From contig CAZHOV010000066.1 in assembly GCA_964534315.1 (NCBI GenBank), positions 1 through 28,962 on the forward strand: a DNA stretch of 28,962 nt, in the 5' to 3' direction. Positions 22,887 through 28,962 of this stretch are shown here, piece after piece. Every line of letters starts with the position of its first letter. Within the stretch, counting starts at the first letter, position 1. The notes under the pieces are model-generated. The model did no database searches. It was given only the letters and a program-made list of their open reading frames with translations, and was not told where the DNA came from. The stretch is from CAZHOV01 sp964534315 (lineage in GTDB: Bacteria; Bacteroidota; Bacteroidia; Chitinophagales; Saprospiraceae). The translations under genes were made by a program, and so were the position numbers.

Positions 22887-23655
22887 ATGTCCCTTCCGCA
22901 TGAGCCCGCGCTCCAAATCCGCACTCGAACGGACCGCTATCCTGTGTGATAGAGATACGATCGCCTTTATGCGAAAAGTAGAGGATGCACGGATCGCCCG
23001 GACCGTCGATTACTTTATTAAAGACTCCTGAATTACCCTCGTAGGTAGCTTCATTTAAGATCACGCCTACATGGCCACCTCTTACCACGCTGATGCCAAA
23101 ATGAAAGGTGGAGTCGGTTACATGACCAATGATAAGCTTTCCGCCTTCATATTCTCCATTCATATCCCAGGTCCCTCTCCAACCCACCTTGTCTGGGCGG
23201 GAATTGCTTTTTTCAAGAACTTCATATTGGAGAACCTTACTACTATCTGCATTTTGCCAGGTACCCTCAAGATGAGTTGGATCGGAAAAACTCCCTTTAA
23301 ATTTTCCGGTGGCGTCATAGTCGGTATATTCCCTTAACACAAACGATTCATCCAGCTGCAATTCTCCGATCAAATCTATGGGCTCCCCCACTTTTTGGTA
23401 CATGTATTTTCCGTCAATAGTCCCATCCCCCCAACTCAAAAGGGTCATGGCAATAGGGTAATTCTCCCCGATACGGCCTTCATAATATTTAATAAACGGA
23501 TCGGTACCAGAGACCAACTCTTGTTCTTTGGAAGGTTGGAGCTTGGGGGTAGAGGTACTATCTTGTTGCGGTTCTTCTTTTTTCTGCCCCTGCCGCTGCG
23601 TACAACTCATGGCCAGCAGTACTGCGAATGATAATAAAAGGATTCTTATGAGCAT
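22873..23655 (-). CDS. Hypothetical lipoprotein (260 aa)
   Basis: The signal MLIRILLLSFAVLLAMSC ends in lipobox AMSC, followed by a Gln/Lys/Ser-rich linker (TQRQGQKKEEPQQDSTSTPK). The mature part is beta-rich: KYYEGRIGENYPIAMTLLSW, GTIDGKYMYQKVGEPIDLIG, then FKGSFSDPTHLEGTWQNADS. These look like successive strands of a small sandwich or barrel in which GxWxxxxG...(D/E)GKY turns repeat twice. A pair of cysteines lies near the C-terminus (CILYF, ECGFG). I recognise no named family. Its 3' end overlaps by 14 bases the convergent UbiA-like gene. Confidence 0.75.
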   Translation of the reverse strand: MLIRILLLSFAVLLAMSCTQRQGQKKEEPQQDSTSTPKLQPSKEQELVSGTDPFIKYYEGRIGENYPIAMTLLSWGDGTIDGKYMYQKVGEPIDLIGELQLDESFVLREYTDYDATGKFKGSFSDPTHLEGTWQNADSSKVLQYEVLEKSNSRPDKVGWRGTWDMNGEYEGGKLIIGHVTDSTFHFGISVVRGGHVGVILNEATYEGNSGVFNKVIDGPGDPCILYFSHKGDRISITQDSGPFECGFGARAHAEGTFIKR

Positions 23656-23683
23656 AATTTTTGACTTTCATTATTTCTGGTCC

Positions 23684-23795
23684 TCTGGATCTAGGGGCGT
23701 TGCCACCTAGTAATAGTTTATAAGGTATCAGTCCTTCAGACTGATGAATTTTATATTGATTGTCTGGTTGTCTGGAGCTAGGGGCGTTGCCACCT
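23684..23795. repeat. Two 25 bp direct repeats with a CTTCA-loop hairpin between them
   Basis: TCTGGATCTAGGGGCGTTGC followed by CACCT (23684-23708) recurs at 23771-23795 with one difference (GAG for GAT). In the first copy CTAGGGGC can pair with GCC-A-CCTAG to form an 8 bp stem with one bulge. Between the copies TCAGTC-CTTCA-GACTGA (23728-23744) forms a hairpin whose loop is the complement of the TGAAG loops at 16979-17064. No gene is present. Confidence 0.8.
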
Positions 23796-23814
23796 CCGCT
23801 GCACCTTTTCACCC

Positions 23815-23910
23815 CTGCACCGTTATACCCCTGAATCGCTGAACCGCTGAATCGTTGAACCGCTGAACCGCTGAACCGTTGAACCGCTGTACCCCTGCAC
23901 CGTTGTACCC
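23815..23910. repeat. Octanucleotide minisatellite, 12 units of (C/T)TGAACCG-type
   Basis: Twelve in-phase 8 bp units. The core seven are CTGAA(C/T)CG or TTGAACCG; the flanking ones are CTGCACCG, TTATACCC, CTGTACCC and TTGTACCC. The reverse complement (CGGTTCAG, GGGTACAG, CGGTGCAG) is the same octamer set found at 16793-16867, and two solo units (CTGCACCC CTGTACCG) lie at 28900-28915. Confidence 0.92.
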
Positions 23911-23917
23911 CATTTTC

Positions 23918-26815
23918 CTACCTTTCTTCAATTAACAATTCTTTCTCCACCTTTTTTCCTTCCTTTTCGTAGATCAATTTGTATTTGCCAGGTTGGATAT
24001 AGTAGTGGCCGTTATCGGCTTTTTCGAGGCGGACTTCTTCGGCGCCTTCTCCCTGGGCGCGGGTAAGTTCACGCTCATAGCGTTTGACTAAACTTTCGTC
24101 TATCCTCAGGTCATACTCGGGGTATTGGATACCGGAGGTAACTTCGTAGCTTTTTTGAAACAGCGGAAGGTCTTCTTTGGTAAATAGGGTGATCAACACC
24201 CGGCCATCCGTTTTGACAAAAACCGGCAGCTTAATTTCAGGCTCGTAGTAATCCCGCCAGGAGGCGCTGCGGTTGCCCCAATAGCTGCTGAAGCGAACCT
24301 TATTGACATCAAAAGCGTGGAGGGTTGCTTCCATCAGTTCTTTATTTAGCTGCTGCAAGTGGCTCACATCGGCGATGTAAATAGACCGGCCATGAGTGCC
24401 AACCACCAGGTCTTTATCTCTGGAGTGAATTACCAGGTCGTGAACGGGTGCAGCGGGCAGGTCTTTATTCATGAGCATCCAATTGGCACCTTTGTCTAAA
24501 GAAACATACAACCCATGATCGGTACCCAGATATAAGATATTGGGATTTTCAGGGTCTTCTTTTATTACATTCACCGGCTCCTCGGGCAAGTAATCTTCCG
24601 CTAACCGCTGCCAGGTAGCTCCATAGTCATCTGACACGTAGGCATAAGCAATGAAGTGATCCCAGCGATATCCATTGAGGGTAGCGTAAACGGTACCTTT
24701 ATCATGTCGGGATGCCTGCACTCTGCTCACCCACATATCCTGGGGCAGATCATCTGAAATACGCTGCCAGGAGTGGCCGGCGTCTTTGGTGACATGGATA
24801 TATCCGTCGTCGCTGCCCACGTAGATCAATCCGAATTGCAGGGGCGATTCGTGTACGCTCGTTAATGTTCCGTAGGGCACATCGCCTTTTAATCCTCCTT
24901 GAGTGAGGTCTTCAGAAATGATCTCGAAAGTATTTCCCTGATCAAAAGAGCGGTGTAGGAAATTGGATCCCATGTAGAGGATATCCTGATTATGAGCAGA
25001 AAGGTGGATGGGTGTTTGCCAGTTCCATCGGAATGGGCGGTCTCCCAATTCGTGTTTAGGAGTGATGTAAGTTCTTTTACCTGTTTGTTGGTTGATGCGG
25101 TAGTAATTGCCAAATTGAAAGCCGGTGTAGACCGTCGGGTTATCGCGGGTATCTACTTGTACCTGCATGCCGTCGCCACCCATCAGAAAATCATAAGGGT
25201 AATCGCCGCTGCTATGCCATCCCGTGCCGCCGCGGTAATTGCTGGGGCCTACCCAGACGCCATTATCCTGAAGGCCTCCATACACCCGGTAAGGTTTTTC
25301 CATATCTACTTCAACCGAATAGAATTGACCGACAGCTGGCGAATTGCACTTAAACCAGTTTTCTCCGTCATTGTAGGAAATATTGACGCCTCCGTCATTA
25401 CCGATGATCAGGTGGCCTTCCCTTTCCGGATTGATCCAGATGGAATGATGATCGGCATGTACATTATCGCCATTGATGGAAGTAAAGGTCTTTCCACCGT
25501 CATCCGAGCGAAGAATAGGGACTCCCATAATATAGATCTTATCGGGATTGTAAGGAGCGATAGCAATTTGTCCAAAATAGTACCCGTAAGAGTTATAAAG
25601 ACTATTCAAATAGCCTTCGTGCGTCTTTTCCCATTTTTGTCCGCCATCCGTTGATTTATATACTTCAGCTCCGATGACCGGCGTATCGAAAAGCAGGCTG
25701 TTGGCATCTTCCAGGTATTCAGCAAGAGCTGCCGGTTTGATTTTGTTGGTTTCAACCATTTTCATCACCTTTTCTGCGGTGTATTTCTCGGGAAAATTAT
25801 TGCCTTTCAAGAACGTTTCCAGGGCTTCTTTCTCCAGCTTTAGGAAAGCAGATTTTTCCATGGTTTTAAAGTCGTTCTTTACTAATTCCTCCTTTTCATC
25901 TTCGTCCTCTTTGGGCCGGCGGTTGTAATTATCGATAATGGTATAGAGTATGGGGTTTCCATCCTGATACACGAGGTTTAGGCCGATACGTCCAAGCCCT
26001 TCGCCTGTGGGTAATCCGCTCTTTGGGGTGGATAATAAGGTCCAATTGACCCCGCCATCTGTACTCTTATAAATTCCACTACCATTGCCGGCTTCGACGA
26101 AATTCCAGCTTCTGCGGCTTCGCTCCCACGTAGCGGCATAAAGCACGTCCGGATTGTTGGGATCAATAATGAGATCTACCGCTCCGGCATTATCATTGAC
26201 AAATAGCGTCTTTTTCCATGTTTTTCCGCCATCTGTCGTTTTGAAAACGCCCCGCTGGCTATTGGGCGAATAAAGATGACCAAGGGCAGCTACCCAGAGT
26301 GTATTGGAGTCGGTAGGGTGTAGAATAATTCTTCCTATGTGGTGAGTTTCGGCCAGTCCCATATGTTCCCAGGTCTTGCCCTCATCAGTGCTTTTGAAAA
26401 CCCCTGCTCCTGCATAGGAAGAACGGCTTGAATTCACTTCACCCGTTCCTACCCAAATGGTGTTATTTTTCCAATTGACGGCAATATCGCCAACAGTCAT
26501 CACTACTTCATTATCAAAGATAGGGGTGAAAAGGGAGCCGTTACTTTCAGTCTTCCATAATCCGCCGGAGGCATAACCCACATAAAAAATGGTGGGATCT
26601 TCCGGATGGACGGCCAGGTCGACTACCCGTCCGCTAAAAACGGTTGGACCAATTGACCGGAAGGGGATATCGTCGACCAAGGATTGTTCTTTCAGGGCTG
26701 TTCGTTTTTCCATACTCTCCATCCGTATTACAGCAGGCGTATAGTTGTGCGGATTTTTCTGTGCTTCGAGATAAACGGTGAAAAGGGTAAAACAAAGTAG
26801 CAGGCTAAGTCTCAT
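23918..26815 (-). CDS. Secreted sortilin/Vps10-like BNR-repeat protein (965 aa)
   Basis: Signal peptide MRLSLLLCFTLFTVYLEAQ with cleavage near residue 18-19. BNR (Asp-box) motifs of the form SxDxGxxW recur at 142-149 (STDEGKTW), 193-200 (TTDGGKTW), 251-258 (STDGGVNW), 388-395 (STDGGQKW), 437-444 (SDDGGKTF) and at several later positions, so two beta-propellers are likely. HADHHSIWINP and IIGNDGGVN (near 453-478) are typical of this sortilin-like family, annotated as glycosyl hydrolase or VPS10 proteins in Bacteroidota. A charged helical insert lies at about 300-378, between the third and fourth Asp-boxes. No type IX secretion C-terminal domain is seen; the protein ends in a small beta domain. 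The substrate is unknown. Confidence 0.85.
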   Translation of the reverse strand: MRLSLLLCFTLFTVYLEAQKNPHNYTPAVIRMESMEKRTALKEQSLVDDIPFRSIGPTVFSGRVVDLAVHPEDPTIFYVGYASGGLWKTESNGSLFTPIFDNEVVMTVGDIAVNWKNNTIWVGTGEVNSSRSSYAGAGVFKSTDEGKTWEHMGLAETHHIGRIILHPTDSNTLWVAALGHLYSPNSQRGVFKTTDGGKTWKKTLFVNDNAGAVDLIIDPNNPDVLYAATWERSRRSWNFVEAGNGSGIYKSTDGGVNWTLLSTPKSGLPTGEGLGRIGLNLVYQDGNPILYTIIDNYNRRPKEDEDEKEELVKNDFKTMEKSAFLKLEKEALETFLKGNNFPEKYTAEKVMKMVETNKIKPAALAEYLEDANSLLFDTPVIGAEVYKSTDGGQKWEKTHEGYLNSLYNSYGYYFGQIAIAPYNPDKIYIMGVPILRSDDGGKTFTSINGDNVHADHHSIWINPEREGHLIIGNDGGVNISYNDGENWFKCNSPAVGQFYSVEVDMEKPYRVYGGLQDNGVWVGPSNYRGGTGWHSSGDYPYDFLMGGDGMQVQVDTRDNPTVYTGFQFGNYYRINQQTGKRTYITPKHELGDRPFRWNWQTPIHLSAHNQDILYMGSNFLHRSFDQGNTFEIISEDLTQGGLKGDVPYGTLTSVHESPLQFGLIYVGSDDGYIHVTKDAGHSWQRISDDLPQDMWVSRVQASRHDKGTVYATLNGYRWDHFIAYAYVSDDYGATWQRLAEDYLPEEPVNVIKEDPENPNILYLGTDHGLYVSLDKGANWMLMNKDLPAAPVHDLVIHSRDKDLVVGTHGRSIYIADVSHLQQLNKELMEATLHAFDVNKVRFSSYWGNRSASWRDYYEPEIKLPVFVKTDGRVLITLFTKEDLPLFQKSYEVTSGIQYPEYDLRIDESLVKRYERELTRAQGEGAEEVRLEKADNGHYYIQPGKYKLIYEKEGKKVEKELLIEER

Positions 26816-26889
26816 TGCTTAAGTTTTGATTTGTGTAAAGATGGTTTAAACTTAGTAAATTATTTTATAATGGCATAATGGTAAAAGGA

Positions 26890-27020
26890 CAGGTCCTGGC
26901 GTGGATGTTAGAACCAGTAGAAAACGGTTTAATATAGGTTCCGACGTGGACGTCAGAACCAGCAGGTGAAAACGGTTTAATATAGGTTCCGACGTGGACG
27001 TCAGAACCAGCAGGTAAAAC
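26890..27020. repeat. Direct repeats (45-48 bp) each containing an imperfect hairpin
   Basis: Two full units and flanking partial units lie downstream of the DUF4252 operon and upstream of the BNR gene. Each unit contains GGTTCCGACGT-GG-ACGTCAGAACC (26937-26960, 26985-27008), with 10 of 11 paired positions. The older-looking copy at 26892-26915 has a different sequence (GGTCCTGGCGT-GG-ATGTTAGAACC) but still pairs at 10 of 11 positions as RNA, using G-U pairs. Confidence 0.85.
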
Positions 27021-27024
27021 AAAA

Positions 27025-27048
27025 AGGCCCGCGTGTTGACGCGGGCCT
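27025..27048 (-). terminator. Intrinsic terminator of the DUF4252 operon
   Basis: AGGCCCGCGT (27025-27034) pairs with ACGCGGGCCT (27039-27048) around GTTG. On the minus strand the stem is followed by TTTTTGTTTT. It is 53 bases after the stop of the last DUF4252 gene. Confidence 0.85.
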
Positions 27049-27100
27049 CTATTAGGTATAAGTAAGTCCTATTGAAAGGATCGAAAAAATCGTGGTTTAG

Positions 27101-27610
27101 TTAATCCAATTTATCTCCTTTTTCGTTTGATTTGTCTTTGAAATTATCCATGTTGAGTTGGATGTTTTGGAGGTCTTCCAATTTGATGGCGCCTTCGAGG
27201 CTTAGGAGGACAAACTCATCTGGCTCATTGACCATCATGACGGCGTTGCTAATGATACCATCTTTTTGCTGGGCATAGAGATTGACTTTGGTTTCACCAT
27301 CTCTTACGGTCATCAATTCTTCAAAATTATCGCTTCTCAGACTGCTGATGAGGCCATTATATTCTTCTGGTTGTACCAGATTGCCTTCTTCCATGACCAT
27401 TATTCTGAGTTTGGATACGTCTTTCAAAAAAGCTTCGCCAGAGTCTTCATCGATGTATTCGCTTGCCAGGTTAAGGACCCAGCCTTCCATGTTAATGTTG
27501 GTAACATTTTGTTGGTTCATGTATTTGTTGTAAAACGATTCGATATTTTTGTTTTGGGCAAATAATGCCAGGGGAGCTGCAAGAAGCAGCAACAAAATTA
27601 AATTTTTCAT
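27101..27610 (-). CDS. DUF4252 domain protein, third of three tandem copies
   Basis: Signal peptide MKNLILLLLLAAPLALFAQ with cleavage before NKNI, then a DUF4252 domain: FYNKYMNQQNVTNINMEGWV at the start, KDVSKLRIMVMEEGN (65-79), a helix SSLRSDNFEELMTVRDGETK and strands DGIISNAVMMVNEPDEFVLL near 116-135, ending EGAIKLEDLQNI. It is periplasmic or secreted, with no lipobox. The family is common in Bacteroidota and often found beside ECF sigma factors, with unknown function. The C-terminal tail is highly charged (NFKDKSNEKGDKLD). It lies 52 bases downstream of the second copy and is followed by a strong terminator. Confidence 0.85.
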   Translation of the reverse strand: MKNLILLLLLAAPLALFAQNKNIESFYNKYMNQQNVTNINMEGWVLNLASEYIDEDSGEAFLKDVSKLRIMVMEEGNLVQPEEYNGLISSLRSDNFEELMTVRDGETKVNLYAQQKDGIISNAVMMVNEPDEFVLLSLEGAIKLEDLQNIQLNMDNFKDKSNEKGDKLD

Positions 27611-27662
27611 GATTGTACTTTTATTGGTTAGTTATTTAAGAAAATGGTATTTGATGGGCTTT

Positions 27663-28187
27663 TCAATTGACTTCGACACCTATCTGAGCAATAAAGTCCT
27701 TTGAAAAGTCTTTAGGTAACTCAATATTTTCGAGCTGTTCCATTTTGAGTTTAGATTTGATATTGACCAGGGCGAATTCGTTTTCTTCGCTGGCGATGAT
27801 GAGGATATTTTTAATTTTACCTTTCTTTTGGCGCATGAAGATGCCTACATTTTCTTTACCGTCTCTTATTCTCATCAATGTTTCAAACCCGTCCTCTTTT
27901 AAGCTGGCCATTAGTTTATTTACCCTTTTTGGGTTTTTTATGCCCTCGTCTTCCGAAGTCAACACTCTTAATCCTTTAAAGCTTTCAAGTAAGAGTAATT
28001 CAGAATTCGTCAGGTTCTTAGTTTCGCCACTGAGTCGAAAGCCAAATTTGACCAGCCATCCGGGTAGTCTTATTCCTGTTGTTTCCACCTCTTTCTTCGT
28101 CTGACGGATAAATTGATTGACCGATCTGGTTTGTGCAACAGCTGTTAACGAAATGGTCAGGAATAAGAAAATAAGTATATTTTTCAT
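27663..28187 (-). CDS. DUF4252 domain protein, second of three tandem copies
   Basis: Signal peptide MKNILIFLFLTISLTAVAQ, then a DUF4252 domain with the same landmarks as its neighbours: SFKGLRVLTSEDEG, KLMASLKEDGFETLMRIRDG, and IKNILIIASEENEFALVNIK with a final KLKMEQLENIELP. It differs in the N-terminal half, which is more basic (RQTKKEVETTGIRLPGWLVK) and lacks the FDKYL/FYNKYM helix start. It lies 40 bases downstream of the first copy. The three proteins are clearly paralogues that have diverged well beyond recent duplication. Confidence 0.82.
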   Translation of the reverse strand: MKNILIFLFLTISLTAVAQTRSVNQFIRQTKKEVETTGIRLPGWLVKFGFRLSGETKNLTNSELLLLESFKGLRVLTSEDEGIKNPKRVNKLMASLKEDGFETLMRIRDGKENVGIFMRQKKGKIKNILIIASEENEFALVNIKSKLKMEQLENIELPKDFSKDFIAQIGVEVN

Positions 28188-28227
28188 GATTAAACAGGTT
28201 GAAAAAGGTGGTTATAGTATTTTGAAT

Positions 28228-28779
28228 TTATTTGGCTCCTTTTTGATTTTTCTTTTGCTCTTCAATTACATCTTCGAGTTCTTCCAGTCCGTCAACATCA
28301 ATATCTAGTCCATCGGCTATCTGAGAGAGTTTGTTGAGATTGATATTGCCGGTAAAGCTAAGCATCACGAATTCATCTTCCTCGCCGACAAAGAGCAGCA
28401 ATTCGCTTATATCGTCCCCATTCTTTTTTACTAAAAACTGCATGGCTTCCTGAGTGCCTTCGCGGACATTCATCAGCATCTCGTAGTCTTTAGTATTTAC
28501 GGTATTGATAAATTCTTTGTAATACTTTTGAGGATTCACCTCGGTGGTCAAGATTCGAAGTCCTTGCAGCCCGGCCATGGCTTCCTTCAGTTCAGGATCA
28601 TCCTCACCAGCCATGTTGCCGATCATCTGAAACATCATCGGACTTATATACACCACGGTGAAGTTCTCATCATTCAAATATTTGTCAAAGTAAGTTACAA
28701 TCGCGTCATTTTGTGCCTGCAACGGAAGTAGCGGGGCAAGAAATGACAGCATCAGAAATAGGATTTTTATGTTTTTCAT
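28228..28779 (-). CDS. DUF4252 domain protein, first of three tandem copies
   Basis: Signal peptide MKNIKILFLMLSFLAPLLPLQAQ with cleavage before NDAI. The domain starts ITYFDKYL-like (IVTYFDKYLNDENFTVVYIS) and has GLQGLRILTTEVN, FINTVNTKDYEMLMNVREGT, and DDISELLLFVGEEDEFVMLS, then GNINLNKLSQI. Tail is acidic then basic (DVDGLEELEDVIEEQKKNQK). It is the first gene of the three-gene operon; its promoter should lie in the 183 bases before the right edge of the window. An ECF sigma factor or anti-sigma gene may lie just outside; I cannot see it. Confidence 0.85.
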   Translation of the reverse strand: MKNIKILFLMLSFLAPLLPLQAQNDAIVTYFDKYLNDENFTVVYISPMMFQMIGNMAGEDDPELKEAMAGLQGLRILTTEVNPQKYYKEFINTVNTKDYEMLMNVREGTQEAMQFLVKKNGDDISELLLFVGEEDEFVMLSFTGNINLNKLSQIADGLDIDVDGLEELEDVIEEQKKNQKGAK

Positions 28780-28899
28780 GTGTTGAAAATTAAAAATGAA
28801 GTATGAAATTTTATGTAGTCAAGTTGTCCAATAGTCCTGAAAATTGTTGAAAGTCAAGTTGCATCTTTGATGATGGTACCTCTATTTTCGAATAATAGT

Positions 28900-28915
28900 C
28901 TGCACCCCTGTACCG
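28900..28915. repeat. Two solo octamer units
   Basis: CTGCACCC CTGTACCG: two units identical in type to those of the 23815-23910 array, in the same orientation, placed upstream of the DUF4252 operon. It could be an array seed or a remnant. Confidence 0.55.
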
Positions 28916-28962
28916 TCAGATTGTGCAAAAACTCACTGTGAACATTGATGAGCGATGTCAGT

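Noticed and set aside
24992..25654. 220-codon plus-strand ORF inside the BNR gene
   Set aside because: Antisense shadow of the BNR-repeat protein, which has a signal peptide, repeated Asp-boxes and full family length on the other strand.
28854..28961. Minus-strand open frame of 35 codons running off the right edge
   Set aside because: It contains the two solo octamer units, has no recognisable sequence, and is too short to claim as the end of a gene.

Overview
The window looks like a chromosomal segment of a member of the Bacteroidota, most likely a Saprospiria/Cytophagia-type environmental bacterium. The signs are moderately AT-rich DNA, start codons that mostly lack a Shine-Dalgarno sequence, many small lipoproteins with Bacteroidota-style lipoboxes, three tandem DUF4252 proteins, a sortilin-like BNR-repeat secreted protein, and spacers full of short tandem repeats and hairpins. 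The lineage is inferred from gene families; no rRNA or tRNA is present. I see no phage, transposase, CRISPR array or obvious defence island.

Layout. 1-587: a tandem array of about 62 bp units that runs off the left edge. 588-3420: a cytoplasmic-looking N-acetylmuramoyl-L-alanine amidase with a long acidic linker, then two unrelated lipoproteins. 3494-7235: threonine aldolase (+), then on the minus strand a BFN/UVR protein and the etfB-etfA operon, separated by a striking nested inverted-repeat element. 7506-10141: TPR protein, small membrane protein and dapF, embedded in octamer and other minisatellites; downstream of dapF are two 5'-truncated membrane-protein remnants joined head to head. 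10193-13714: a GerW(YtfJ)/DUF2953-like pair, a DUF6544-like protein and an atypical photolyase/cryptochrome. 13907-16698: a truncated GT39 remnant abutting a three-gene operon of unknown function (signal-peptide/coiled-coil/barrel-like protein, small cytoplasmic protein, Ig-like lipoprotein). 17208-23655: propeller-like lipoprotein, M20 metallopeptidase convergent with a GCS2-CBS amidoligase fusion, UbiA-like membrane protein, lipoprotein. 23918-28779: a large BNR/sortilin-like secreted protein and three tandem DUF4252 proteins.

How the genes fit together. The metabolic genes are housekeeping: EtfAB electron transfer, DapF for lysine and meso-DAP, threonine aldolase, and a cell-wall amidase. 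The envelope genes (at least six lipoproteins, the three-gene operon, the DUF4252 trio) are the least characterised. The most noteworthy material is (i) the three-gene operon 16698->14121, (ii) the GCS2-CBS protein beside an M20 peptidase, (iii) the photolyase lacking canonical FAD-pocket residues, (iv) the dispersed repeat families (octamer arrays, TGAAG-loop hairpins, nested palindromes), and (v) deletion scars at about 9884 and 14120. No clear new multi-gene system with an assignable function is visible.
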